Shown here: piece after piece, positions 36,401 through 51,490 of the stretch
Layout: each line of letters starts with the position of its first letter
Position numbering within the stretch: the first letter of the stretch is position 1
Assembly (NCBI RefSeq): GCF_008831285.2
Contig: NC_045139.1
Coordinates: 23,790,412 to 23,854,411, forward strand
Direction: 5' to 3'
Origin: Nymphaea colorata
Lineage: Eukaryota > Streptophyta > Magnoliopsida > Nymphaeales > Nymphaeaceae
DNA: 64,000 nucleotides
The notes under the pieces: model-generated
Databases searched by the model: none
Told to the model about the DNA's origin: nothing
Seen by the model: the letters and a program-made list of their open reading frames with translations, nothing else
Position numbers and translations under genes: made by a program

Positions 36401-39400
36401 TGAACAAAATGACAAAATCACAAGGAAAAAAGCAAATATTATAGAAGAGAAGAACTAAACTCTCTCAAGAGATCAGAAACACAATTTGCTGACAGATTTG
36501 ACCTGCCAAATAACCTCTTACAAAAACACCTGCTATTTGAAGAAAACAATAACTTTTCAAGAAGATGTGTTATTTCATTACAGAAGATACCGCAGATGCA
36601 TCATACACAAATCCTTTCTCTTATAAGCTTGAACCATCTCTTGTTATGTTCATCAACCATTGCCAAAGTTATATGGTATTTTAACAGTATTGATCGTTCG
36701 ATTTCATAGCAAAAAAGTGCACTAGGGATTAGTTATAGCTATTGTCAACTAATCATCACAGGTATCTCATGTTTAGTTAGGACACACTTCCGATTGTGTT
36801 TAGCCTCTAATTACACTGTCATCCAGTACAACACAATATGGGTTCCTCTAGCTATTGGCTTCAATACTCATAGACTTCTCTACAAATCTTGGATGTTTAA
36901 ACCTTTCACACATTTATTAAAGGTCACATCCATAGAAACCACATCAGAAATTCAAAAGCCAGAATCTGAGCACTTCCCCATTTGTGTAGTAACAAGCACA
37001 AAATTATTTGCAGATAGCAACTGTGCATTTATGGAAAAACCAATCATACACATAATCATATTGACGAATATACAATAATAAGTAAAGAAGATCGAGTTGT
37101 CAAAAACTTGCTGATACTTGAGTGCTAAAAGTGCTGCTGTCATTATCAATTTGTATCAGAGACTTATGAAGGCAAGAATCAACCAGCAGAATTGGCCCAC
37201 TGAGCATGTATAAATCTGTTATTTGAAAATAACATTCTTATCTTTTGATGGTTTTAAGTAAAATTATATTTGAAAAAAGCTGATTACATTGTTTTAAAAC
37301 TATTCACCTCCAACATTGGCACTGGAAAACAATGGCTAAAAGAAAATTATTTTAAACATTTTTAAAAGAAAACAGTGATTTCAATTCATATAAATAAGAA
37401 TAATCAAGATAAATTATCCTGCTCATCCCAACCATTTGGTTAGCTGAATAGAGAAGGGGTGGGAGGGTGGGGCTGTGGGGAAGGTGTTTAACCAGTGTCA
37501 CTTCAAACTGATTTGCAGAACTCCCAATGATGAATATATGCTCTATTTTTGTCTCATGTCTCAGCTTCAAAAACACCTGGAAGACACAGAACAACGTCAA
37601 TCTAAACCACAAGGAGCACAAATGGGGATGGATTAAAGAAACCGTTTACAAACCTGATGTGGCTTAAAAATCTTGTCTTGAGGACTATATAGTTTGAAGG
37701 AAAGTCTCAATTTCTGTAGATGGTTTGCAGAGAGTGACAGAACATTTTCTTTAGAAAGGTCAAGCCTACAAAAAGGAAAACCAGAACTAATTCTGCATGA
37801 GAAAATCTTGTAAAACCCACTTATAAAAATAATATATTTCAGAAAAGAAATGTTGAGAGTAATCAGAAGACATTGATATGCAGAAAGGTTTAAAAAGCAT
37901 GTCCTTTTCAGAGATGCGAGAAAGATAATTATAAAAATGTACGATCATTGCTGTATTTAAACATTGATTTCTACATTTAGTTCTACAACATAGAATCACT
38001 TATCCAGTCAAGATCAATTTGCCTCAAAAAGCAAGAACCAAAAAGACCATCCAGGATGTAACACACATGCAACATTATGTTTAAATGAATGACGTCAAAT
38101 GATAGAAACTAGCTCCATTGTATCTGGATACTGCTACAAGCAGCTTGGTCCACATCAGTACAACTAGAAATCACTCTCAATACCATGCTCAACACTTGTG
38201 GAACATACAGATCTCTAGTGAGTTGAACACTTTATAACAAGTTTTAGCTTCAAAAAAAAAAATCTCCTAATTCATGAACACCTAAACATGTCACTACTCC
38301 ATGGTGTCCATATCATGAAGAGAAATCAATGGTATATTTTATTTGCGTACTTCTTTTATCCACCACCAAATATGTAATAAGCACTTACATGCATTCTTCC
38401 GTGCAATAGCATTCTAACTACTCTAAAAGTCAACCTTCAAAATTGAAAATAGGTGAAACCAATGTTGTCAAAGGCGTATCGTAATGCATATTGGTCAGGC
38501 CGACCTATACGCCGTATTGTAACGTGTTGTAAATATAGAGCAGCATATCATAAAATTAATCTTTTAATTCAAAAAAAATAAAAAATAAGGAAAAAGAAAA
38601 AATAAAGAAAATTGTATTCCATATGAAAAACTCATCTCACATAAAGAACAATGATGATTCACCATTTATAAGCCATAATATATCAACAACACATTAAGAA
38701 ATGAAAAATCATAGATTCAGAACAACAAAATAAGCATCAACGACAAGTTTAAAATGTTTTAGATTATATTACAAGTCCACAACATATAATTGTTGATTGC
38801 CAAGTGACAAATATCATGATTTTTGTTAATCAATGATAATCACCATCATCTTCATATTCATCCTTATTTTCTTCGTTAATTGATTAGAGATATTTAGAAA
38901 GCAGGAGGGATGAGCTATTTTAAAAAGAAGCATGAAAAAAGAGTGTTTTTTTTTGTTTTGTTCTCGTATCATAAGATATGGAGGCATATCGCCCAGTGTT
39001 GTACGTATCCGATACGATACACCCCCTGTATCGTAAATGGGGGTGTATCGTACATGTATCGTACGATACGGGCCCCCGTATCGTACGATACGGGCTGATT
39101 TCTAAAAAGGGGGCTTGAACCCCATTTTTTCGAGTTTTTTTTTTTATAAAAACCCACCCCTTCTTCATTTCTAATCTATAGATTGTACCACCTTAGAGGG
39201 AAATCATCGATTTCCATTGTGAAATCATCGATTTTCACTGTGAAATCATCTATTAAACCATGGATTTGTGCATCGGTGGCTGATTCCCATTGGGAGGAAA
39301 GGGGTTTTTTTAAACCATGAAGATGAAGATGAAAAAGAATGATATTGTTATGAATTTTGATGTCTATGAAGAATGAATGATGAACCGTCCGCGTGAACGC

Positions 39401-42400
39401 GTAAGTTTATAGCATTTAGCAAAATAATAAGTCTATCATTATCTAAATGACTAAAACATGTTTTCTATGAAGAATTTATTATTTTTAATTTTTTCTGATT
39501 TTTTTATGAATTTTTCGATTTTTTTAAATTTTTTCTGATTTATTATTATTATTTTTTAAAAATTTACGATATGGTTACGATACGCTATGATACGGCGTAT
39601 CTTAAAGCCCGACCAATACAGCTTACGATACGCGTTTTACAACATTGGTATCGCCTATAAGGTACAATACAGCCCCCGTATCGTACGATACACAAGCATA
39701 TCGTGTATTGAAGGCATATTGTATAGGTTCAAAGTGTAGCGCATCGTTACGAACCTATATGATATGTATCACACGATACGGGCCCATATCATGCAATCTG
39801 GATATCACAAGGTAAAACACTACCTATGATACAGTGTTTGTAGTTTGTACGATTGTTTGTCTCAATGTTATCTGTGTCGTACGATATACATGCGTATCAT
39901 ACAATACATATCGTATAGATTTAGAAAACCTATACGGTATGCTTACGATACATGATACGCTCGTGTATCGTAAGTTTATCGCCTGTATCATACGATACTG
40001 GTGCCGTATCATACGATACTGGCAATACACCCCCGTATCGTACGATACAGGGAAAAACACAAAATTCGTTATGTTTTAAAGTTTAAACACTCCTCCCTCT
40101 CTCTCTCTTCTTGTGTTTAAAGACTCCAAGAGACATGGGAGGGATAATCATTGTTAAGCCCAACAAAAATGATTATAGACTAATAGTCAAATTTGAGAGA
40201 TACAGACTTGTTGGCACTCTCAGCTCTTCCATTGTCGCCATCCAAAACTGCTATTTCTGCTTCATCAATTTTGATTAATCCAGTGACATATATTTTTGCA
40301 GGAATTTGTCCTCCAGTGGAATAAGCCTTTCCTTGCTCAGGATCGTTGAGTGAACTCTAACAAAATATGGCATCCAGTAAGTAAACTCAAGAATCACCCA
40401 AAGATCTAATCCAGAATGGCATAAAAGGTGAGTTACCTTAAACTCTACATCATATTTTCCAACATCAACACCATTAGAAAGAAAATCAATAGAATGAACA
40501 GAAGTCTCTGAGTCAAACTCCATTTCCTGATGAAAAAGATTAAGAACAACAAGAACTAAGTCAGTATTCACATAGTAAAGGAACATCGAATTAATCAATC
40601 TGCTATAAAGCAATATACTCATCACATGCCTCACGGTTAAGGAAAAGAGCAGAAAAAATACTTACATTGCAAATGCATGTTTTAAAAGATCTTGCATTTC
40701 AAGGGCAAAGAAAAAGTAGCACAAAAATGCATTATAAAAGGTAAGCAAATCAATATTGCAAAATGTTTACCATAACCAAACAGTTAGATCCAAGAAATAA
40801 AATATTCACCATAACATAAGATGGAGTAACATATCATAAAAGTTATGCAATTTAATTTGAAAAAGTCTAAAAATCAGTAAATCTAGAAAAAGAATAGAAA
40901 ATACTATGCAATATATTCAATACAAAACAAAATTATAAATCACAATATCTGGCAAGTCATCACTCATCACGCAATTCACAAAATTTAAAACTATATACTA
41001 AGGATAGCATGCATATTTTGCAAGAAATATTTAAAGCAGAACTTAACTAATTAAACAGTAAATAGACTCAACACTTAAAAAATTAACTTCTATTATTTTA
41101 CATTTCAACCAACCCAAAACTTAAAAATCTCCAAAATGCTCATCTTCAATGTGGAACCAGACTTTTTTGGATAAAACCATGAAAGACCTTTTTCATGGAT
41201 GAAACAGACGCCAAATGTTATTGTACAGCTGACAATATGTTGGAGGCTAAGAGTCATCCTTAAGGAACTTTATCCAACCTCAAATTACAAACACAAATTC
41301 AGAATTTTTTTAAGGAGTAATTAAGATGCATGTTACATAACAGGACATAAAGGTGGATCAAGATTACACCTAACATTATATAAATACGCCCTTGAAACCT
41401 CATTCAGGGTGTATTATATCCTGATTTGTTTGGAGTCACCATATATACTGTAAAATATTATATGAAATGCACAACGATGAACAAAAGTTACAAAACAGCA
41501 TAGGTCCACCTAATTTGCCTTTAATTCGTTTCCAACTTCATCCCTGACAGAGGGGCAACCAAAAGCCCATCCCTGCCTTGACGTAAATCCATCCTTGAAA
41601 TTTGCAGTCGCCTACAATACTCATGCACTAGAAGAACAGGACTCCTTCCTTTGAAAATTAATTGTAGTTCATTCCATTAACTTATTTATTTTTTCTAAAA
41701 GAATTCATGTTATGTGTGCTCGCATCCAATAAAATAAAACCCATTGTTCTAAATTTCTAAATACAAATTTTCATGATTAGCCATTAGCATTTGTTAATGT
41801 GTCCAACAAAAGACAAACTTTTGCCAATCTATTTAGAAAGATAACAACTATGTCCCCTTTATCCTTTTTCCATGTGTCTGGGCAAACTGAACTCTTTCTA
41901 TAGGAGGTTTGAAAAGTGGACACATTACCTTGTCTTGAATTGCTGGTGAATCTTTTAAGAGAGGATTATGTGCTTGTACAATTGTTACAGTCAGAGGAGG
42001 TGCTTCGGACCCAAACACTCTGCTTACTTTAACCTGGTACATAACAAAACAAAATATCAACAGCTAACACTAATGAATAGACAAATTAAATATCAAAAAG
42101 CCACACAGCCAGTTTATCAATATTCAAAACCCCATATAAAGAGTTCTTAGGGCATCAGCAATAAAGGCAGATACATGTCCCCATCATGAGCAGGACAAAA
42201 GACAAAGGAGAAAACAACAGGTATGCACCACAGTGGCATGAAAAACAGCAGAACAGCTGTCAAAACTCTAATAGTATTACCAACCTACTAACACCTAAAC
42301 ACTAAAGTATTGATGCTGGTTCTACGTGTTCCTGCTGACTTGTCAGTATGACAGATGGTCCATCAGGAACCTCAAAGTACAATGACAGAATGGCAGAACC

Positions 42401-45400
42401 ATTAAGCACATGGTAGCTTTGAGGGCTCCTATCCAAGCATGCAAGGTTGCTTGTAATGGACCATTGGCTAGTAAGCACAGTTATATTCCTTCTATCCCAA
42501 CAAGAATTGCCAAACTAGGAGCCTGACCGATGCTTCAGTCCTAATAAATTATTATTTTTCTAATGGCAAACGAGCCTGTCTTTGTCACCACTGTGGGGAA
42601 AAGAAAATGCCAAGGTCATGGAAGACATCAATATAGCACTCTTGTCAAAACTCAAAACTAGAAACAAACTTATAAAGAAAGGGTGGCCTGCATGTTAACC
42701 ATATATTCTGCAATACTGATGCATAAATACGAACCCCACAAACACATTTCCCTTCATCAACCAACTCTCTTAACAGCACAAGTCATATGGTTTGTCATTG
42801 AATCTAAGTTTACTCACCAAGAGATAATTAAATAGAATGTCTAAAACGAAACAGAAAAACATAATAAGGAGTTACCTTAAGCTGGTCCTTTGATGTCAGT
42901 GAAAGTACAGAAGCTGGAAGGGATAATATCAGAGGAATAGAAATCCTGTATCACAAGAGCGAAAATGTTATATAAATTAAAATAGAGGGTAAATCCTCAA
43001 CATTTTGCTATGCTGGAAAGGCAAAAAAATGGAGGTAAAATTATTCTAGGAGTACACATTAACTGATTAAAGTGTTATACCAACATAATGAGAAAAGTTT
43101 CCAGTTTGCAACCTCAGGTTATGCTTCTCAACCTACATATATAATGCAGGCACGATACTTCAATCTCCTACTGGATGCAATTAAGGCAACAACTTGAGAG
43201 AAAGAGAGAGATTATTTTATGAAGTAGGCAAAAACTACAGACGAAAATATCATTTTTTTTCCTGACAAATGTGTTAAGAGGTGGTAATTGCATATAATTA
43301 AAAAAGGTGCATAATTGTTACCCAACAAACATGCATTTCAATCACAATTAAGATTGAATGTTTTATTGTATACGTTATGTCTGCTGCTTAAATTGTATTG
43401 TGTGAACACATTGCTTTTCTAACTACTTAAATGAAAATAAAGCCTTGACAAGGATAACAATGGTAATAAATCTCAACCACAAGAGGAATTTCAACTTCCA
43501 TGGGTGTCTGGATCCATAATATCAAGAGCTCACAAAGGTAATATAAAAACATTAAGCCCTTTGAATTCCTAAGTGAATGACTCATCCATAAGTAAATATA
43601 GATTTTGCACCAGCGGCAAGGCCCGAAATAATTAAAGGGCGGCATACTTGTTACAAATTTTAGTGGGGCTAATCAAATTTCTACAAAATTTAAAGGGGTA
43701 TAAGGATTTTCTTTTCAAAAATTCAATGTATTTTCAAAATTTTTGACAATCAAGAGAGTGTTTGTGCACCCAGTCCCTTTAGGCTCCACCCTTGGGTCAC
43801 ACCAACATAAAGAACAAAGGTCCTAAGCAACTTGTATTCACTTGGATGTCAAGTACCTGCTGGCTTAGAAAACACAAACTCCAAGTAAACCTTTAAGCTC
43901 AAACAGGAAGGTAGAGAATTCAGTGCATATAACATTCAAGCAAGAAGAAAACAGAGAATTCTCCCTTGGTTGCTGCATGCCGTGAATAACATTCATGAGC
44001 TAAAGAATGCCTGAACAAATGCCGAACAGATGCCCAGATAGGGAGCACGATATCGTAGAATTTTCCAGGTATTTATATGGTCAAGCTAGGAAACTCAAAA
44101 AAGAAAAGTGTAGTTCCGAAGCATGTCAAACCAATGCTTATCCAATGCTGAAACAAATGGGATTTTAGATTAAAAAAAAGACTCATAGGAAAAATAACAA
44201 ACTGATTGTCATTGTTTCCATTTCAAATAGTTTCTAGTTTATTGTGACAGCTTTGTGTTTTAGGTAATTGAGGAGGATAAGTTGAAAATACAATTCTACA
44301 ACTAGCTTAATCAAACCTTTTACAAAACCATGCACTTCTCCAATTTTTCCACTTTCTTTTCTTATCAAAAACATCAATTACCAAATTTTTGCTTTACAAC
44401 TCCTCTCTGCGATCTACCAAAATTTAAGAGAATGTCTTTGCAAAGTTCATACAAAAATGGTTTCTCACTTGTCAATTCAAACAGTGCTCACAATTGAAAA
44501 GGATGAATATCCACAAGCAGTTCATCCTTTTTATGGAACTAACTATAGTTAAAGTAACAACAAATACTTGCCACTACAAACTCAATATGCTTTTGTGTTA
44601 TAGTTTATTATGTCATCTCCAGATATTCAATGATGACATTCACCGTTTTCCCGCTGTAACCTATTTCACAAGGGTGCAGTGTGTGGGTGTCACATTTTAC
44701 AAAAATATTTGGGTGTGGAAACAGAGGAGACATACATGCACATAATAAAGCTTAAAATATTTTTTGAGGAAAATTTGAAGAAAATGAAAAAGAGTAGAAA
44801 GAAGACATAACAAAAAACTTAGGCAAAACAAGAAAAGTAAACAAAAAGAATGTGCAGTAGAGTTGGACCATCTTGCCAAAACACATCAGAGAGATGCAAA
44901 TGAGGGGATCCCTGCCCCTCTTTCTCTATGTGAAGTTTGAATAAAGAGAAAAAAGGGTCTCTTTCTCCATCTTCTCCTTCTCCTTCTCACTCTCCTTTTC
45001 CTTATCTCTCTTCTCCTCCTCCTCCTCCTTTTTTCGGTTTTAAGAGAGGAAGATGCCACTGTCATTGAAGAAGTCCCAATATCACCTCAGCCAACTTGCT
45101 GGAGTATCACCATCTGCCAAAAGTACTTGCCCGAGGAACTTTTGTGTGTGTGTGTGTGATAGAGAGGGAGAAAGAAGGGCCTAATTTGGCCCCAAACCTT
45201 CCTTTGCTTTTTTTATTTTTAATTTTTCATCAACATCGAACCCAGTCTTTTATGCACTCAATGGGAACAGAAATGTCAGATGTGCAGCTGACCAGAGCCA
45301 AATTGGTTGACTACAAAGTCTCTCGCACTCACTTGCACCAGCATCCATACCTACATTGTGTAGTCACACCTCACAGGTGCAGCACTCTTGTAGGTGTATC

Positions 45401-48400
45401 CATGTAACTTAGGATGTATGCTACATTCTAACTAGCATTTCAAGGTACAAAGAGCTCCATATACTTGCTGATTTGAAATCCAATGTCATTTAAATGGAAT
45501 ACTAACTAAATTAAGGTTACATACCTGTTGTTATCCAAGACAGCTAAAGAGTCAAGCTGAAGATACAAATCACTGCCACTGCCAGGGATTCCAATGCTAA
45601 GGAAAAAGTTGGCTAAACCCAAAAGCTTCTCTCCTGGAATCTGCAGATGTACTCCCACCAAGAAATTAAGCATCCACACTAAGAAAAACCCTAAAGTGGA
45701 AGAAGACAACACGGTTCTCATTCAAACGTGTTCTGACTCACATTAAGCTTCCCAGATGTAACTGCTGTGAATGCAGCAACTCCACGAATGACTGATGAAG
45801 TTGTTGACAGAGGGCCATAATTATAGGTAGCATCAACAAGCTTCTCATCAAAATATAACACCCCGTCATCTATAAGAAATAAATAAAAAAAAGAAAGGCA
45901 TGTCAGTACTAATTTCAATGAAAATCATTTGAATTTTGAAAGGTTCATTTATATATAAACAGCTTAACGACCACAAGTTTTGTAATAAAGATCAGAAAAA
46001 GGTACGCCTAGCAAACAAATGAATTCTTCAACATGATCCATGCAAGACATGCTTCCTCATCAGAATCTTTCTCCATACATGCAAGCACAACATGGAAAGA
46101 AGATAATGTATATGGAGTCACTGCCACAAGAGGTTCTATCTATTCCTGATAGCTTAACATCATAGCATGATGTAGCATAAGATTATCATTAAAAAAATAA
46201 ACAATAATCTTTTGCAAATGAGACGATGTAGGGTGCCAACAATGAGGATGATGATGATGATGATAAAGAGGTACATCTTTAATCTCTCACGAATCCAACA
46301 AATGTCAAGCCTGTTCCATCAGGTCAATTTTCACATGGCATCTGCCAGGAAGCTGCCTATGGCGATAAGCTTAACATCCAATCCACATCTCATATAAGAA
46401 AGAACAGAGTCGAACTCAGTTTTTTCTAAGACCAGAAGCATGAGAATTAAGAACATATACCAATGAATATAATATATTTATATTAATCATAGAAAAATTA
46501 GACAAATCAAGCAAAAACAAGGTCCCTTCATCCCCTATTATTTTCAAACATTCCGAGAAAATTTCCCCCTCATATTATCTCCAGCATTACGTCTTGAGAC
46601 AGATAGCTTATTGGTTCACGAAGAGTGGACAATAAATAAATAATTGCATAGAAGAAACCAAATTGCCAAAATAGATAAGATCATTATACTTAGTACCATA
46701 GCTCTCCAGGCTGCCAAAAAGCTTTATGATGTCACCTTTGACATTGTCAATCTGTTAGAAGAGTAACTATATCAATCAACTATTTGAGCATGCCTATAGA
46801 GAGAGAGAGAGAGAAAGAGAGAAGGATCATATAAAGAAAATCAGATCCGAGGTATGGCAATTGAGAAGGAACCAAACCTCATGGAAGTAATACCACAGAA
46901 CTACAAGAGAATCATCATCAACTATTATGGAACAGGCAAACCTATTTGATGCAAATAGATATGTATGACAATGTGTAGAACATCAACCAAAACAATTTGA
47001 AAACCAGGATTGTACAGCACAAGGCCAGAGCTTTACAAGGAAACCAAGCACACTAACTAAACACCGGAAGTACAAACCAACCATGAAGATATACATATTA
47101 AAGAAAAATAGCACAAAAATAGGCCTGAAAAATGTATCAATAGCCACAGGAAAAGAAACAGAACCCATAAGAAATTGTTAAATAAGCTTCTACAACTTGA
47201 AAAACTATAAACTTGGTACTGAAATCTAGGAAGCCAGTATTTTGGTTGGTGCCAGTTATACATTCCAATGCAATACTGTGGGAGGGTAGGTCTCCCTAAC
47301 CTTTATTGATTGAACAAATGAGTTGTACAAAACAAAAAAGATTACTTACATCCAGAGAAGAAAATCAGCACTATTGTTACATAATACAGTGCTTTTGGCT
47401 TTACATTCCATCCAAAATTCAGACCAGGTAGAACCAATCTGGTCTGAGACAAAGGATAGAAAACAGCTCTGTACATCGGAGAAATCAGAAAACCAGGAAA
47501 AAATACCATGTGATTGCAGGAGAGACATATCCATAGCAGTGTTGTAAAAAGTGTATCGTAAGTCGTATCGGTCTGGCTTTAAGATACGTTGTATCGTAAA
47601 ATACCGTATCGGTTTTTTTTAATAAAAAAGAAAAAATAGAAAAAAATTCAAAAAATTCATAAAAAATCAGTAAAAATATAAAATAATATGTTCTTCATAA
47701 AAAACACATAGATTTATAAGACATAAGGTCCATAAGTTTATGAGATACCACATCAAAAAACAAGTTTTAGATGTTATGTATTACATCACAAGAAGATAAT
47801 GAAATTGTGAAAATGTTCAATGTCAATACATATAAAATGAAAGCACTCTCGACTCTCATTCATAATCTTCATCATATTCATTCTCATCCTCATCTCCATC
47901 TTCTTCTTCATTTTCATCTTCATGATTTAAAAAAACCTCTTTCCTCCCAACGAGAATCAGCCACCCACGCACAAATTCATGGTTTAATCAATGATTTCAT
48001 TTTGAAAATCGATGATTCAACGATGGAAATCGATAATTTCCCTCCACGGCGGCACAATCTCTGGGTTAAAAATGAAAAGGGCTGGGTTTTTATAAAGAAA
48101 ACTCGAAAAGGAGGGTTCCAGCCCCCATTTTTTGAAATCAGCTCGTATCGTACGATACGGGGCGTGTATCGTATCGTATTTTGTAAAAGATATGTATCGT
48201 ATCGTACGTATCGGCCCCGTATCGTACGTATCATACAACACTGATCCATAGTGTTTCCAAAACCATACAGTATCACGCAGTGCTGTACGCCATAAAAATG
48301 GTTAGGACAGGCCAAAGGATTCCTTGAGAAGCATGACTGCGTATGTAGTTCAGCATTTCAGACCACAATAGAATCAACATTTGCTGCACTATGCAGTTTG

Positions 48401-51400
48401 CATTTCAGACCACAATAGAATCAACATTTGCTGCACATGCATTAAAGGAACAAGGTTTGTCAAGGATGCTAGGTGGAAGTCGTGCATTAGAATTTGAATC
48501 TTAGAGGCCACGTTGACAATGTTTGGAGAATGGCATATTAGCCTGCTCCTACCCTCTAGGCAACCTTTAAGAATACCACACCATTTAGTATTGTTAGAAA
48601 GGATGCCTATGAAGCCGTCTGTAACAGGAATGCGGGGATGATCTTGTTTATAATGTGCATTTCAGGGTATAGTAAATCATCTGCTTCACAAGAAATTTCT
48701 TGAAACAAGATTTCATTTCCAGACTTGTTAACTGCCACACCTATAATTTTCCTAGCCCCAATCTTCAGACTAACTAGGAAAATGAGAATATCCTGCGTGT
48801 TATGTAGCAGCCAGGGGGCTGCAACCAGGCTATATTTTAACCATTGAGATAAAGCTGTTTGCTGGTCTTTCCAATCCTGCACAAGGATAACATCTACACA
48901 AGTTCTCCAGACAAGCTGTCCAACCTTAGGAATGGTAAAAGGGGGAGTCCCTATGAACAGCTTCATTCTTCAGCATCCAAATTTTCCATATGACTATGGG
49001 AAAAACCCCAACTTTGGAGATCCATCCCTTTTGAAGGCCGCATTCCATTTCAGTAGTTCCTGTGTAACTGAAGTATGTGGCAGTCTCTTCTTCTTAAACC
49101 TCCTCGTGATGGCCTTCCAAACATTAGCAGCAAATTTACACTAAAAAATAAGTGGTTCATGTCTTCCCGACTAACAGCAGCAAAGAGGGCAACTGCCAGT
49201 TATATATGCATAACAGTTTTGATAATATTATCCTAAGTCACACGGATGCTTTATTTTTGCCGCCGCACCCACGTCGACATGACTCGGGTGCAGGTGTGGG
49301 TGCGGTTGGGGTGCGGTCAGCCGTACTTGACCATTCTGTTCATTTTCAACATGCACCCAACTCGTGTTTGACACGAGTTGGGTGTGATCAACCTGTGCCG
49401 AGTCTATATGTGTCTTTTTTTTTTGTTTTTTGTCTTTAAATTATTTCACTATACGTAAATGAAAAGGGGGTTAGGGCTTCGATTGAAATCAGTTGACCGC
49501 CCAACCCCTTTGGAGTTCGGCCTTCCGTGTGTGTTTGGACTTTGGAGACTTGATAGACAATGATTTTCCAGCAGCCATCGGTGCGACAGCAACCTGAGAA
49601 CAGCGGACTGTCTTTGAGCGGCAACTTTCAGCCTCTGGCACAAGGCAACCGACGTTCAGTCTTCTAGCATCCAGTGTTTTTTTTATCAGCTTTCCATCCT
49701 CTAGTGACCAACGACAGCAACCTGAGACACCGGGCTGTCTTCCAGTCCTCCGGCGTACTCTGTTGAGTTTTATTATTCTATCAAGTATCAAATATCAACC
49801 TTTTATGTTCATTTTTTCACTGTTGTCCAGTCTTTTTTTTTTAAATGTGTGTGATGACTGATGATTAATTGTTTGCTGTTGCTACAACCCCGTTTTCCAT
49901 ATTTGCTGTGTTTTTCAGTTCTTATTTGTGATGTACCCTTTTTTTAGGATTTATAATTAGTATGAAATATGTTATTTTTTTATTGCTGTTTTCATAGTAT
50001 ACTATGTTGCTAAGGCCTCGCCTAAGCCTCGCCTAGGTGTGGACTAAGTGTGAGTCCACACCTGTCACCTAAGTCCATCACTTAGGCGATGGGATATGTG
50101 TTGGAGCCTAGCCTGGCACCTAAGCTTGCCTACGCTGGCCTACGCTCCAACACACCTAGTCCATGGGAAAGTGAAAAGTCACATTCCCTTTCAATTAAAG
50201 TTTCTTAATGAGTACATACTGCTATGTACTTTATGTCGTATTCATTACATATTTTTATGTACTGTTATGTTCTAAGTCACATGGGTACGGGTATAGACAC
50301 AAGTACATGACAACTTTAAAAAATGTGGGTACGGAAGTACGGCAGGATATATGTATGTATATATGCAAAATATCACAAAAAAATCAAAATAAAAAGTAAC
50401 ATTTTAGTAAACAAGTGATATAAATAAAAACATTAGTATGATAATGAACAATAACTCTAAGAATAAAATGTGAAAAAATTTAAATCAAAGGAAATTAATC
50501 AGTTTGAATCTAAAGGTACCAGAGTGTGTCCAAGTACCCATTTTGGGTATGGGTACGGCGACACGGGTACGTGGACCTTACTGAAGTACCCATGTGAGTC
50601 TGTGACTTAGGTTATGTTGACTATATGAATACTGTTATATGTATATATTATTAGTCACAGTCTGTTATGCATTAATATGGTATGTCTTTCTTTAAGTACA
50701 AGTGGATTAAAGCCTTCTTGCGGATTTGCATTCCTTCTTCTAGAGATTAGATCTAGTTTTTATTTTGTTTCTTGCATTAGATTACATTTAATGAATAATG
50801 TTGAACTTCTTCTATTGATTTTGCATATTCAATGAAGTAAACAATTAATTTTTGATTGTTTAAGTCGATTATGCCTGTTATATTGCTACTCTTCATATTT
50901 CAAATATTAGTAACAGTTAATCAAAATAATTTGACATATTAACATAACTAAAAAAAATAAAAAAAATGGTCGACTTTTTTGTCTAGGCCTCACATAGGCG
51001 CCGCCTGGTGCCTAGGCAGCCCCTGGGCACCGCCTGGTGCCAAGGCAGCGCCTGGGCACCTTGACAACATAGATAGTAACGATATACAGTTGTGTTGTAA
51101 CTGCCGTTTTAACATTTTGTTTTACACTTCTACTGTTGTTTCGTATCGTGGTATACATTGTTGGCTATTGGTTATAATATATTAATATACAAGTGTTGTT
51201 ACTTGTATTATATGTGCAGCTGTGTTCTTCTTTTCAAGTGTCGATTTCAATTCCTGCTTTTGTATATATATTAGTCTGCTATATTACTAAGTTACAGTAT
51301 TTACTATATATAATATACGCTGTTCTAAAATTCTAATATGGTTGTATGCATTATGCTCTATACATTAATAACTTAAAGACTCATTAAATTGTTGATTTGC

Positions 51401-51448
51401 AATTTCGAATTTGTTATTAATAATTTTGTTGTTTATAGACAAGTTTGC

Positions 51449-51490
<42 letters not shown>

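Noticed and set aside
38994-40048. Regularly spaced palindromes considered as a CRISPR array
   Set aside because: Spacing is irregular, units are self-complementary, the genome is a plant, and transposon ends with target duplications explain them.
38910-40079. ORFs rich in SYDT and YRTIR motifs
   Set aside because: They are translations of the repeated TATCGTACGATA sequence in both strands, not proteins.
47771-48315. 157-codon and 112-codon ORFs in element C
   Set aside because: They cover element C and its palindromic ends. The resemblance to ORFs in element B is element homology, not a conserved protein.
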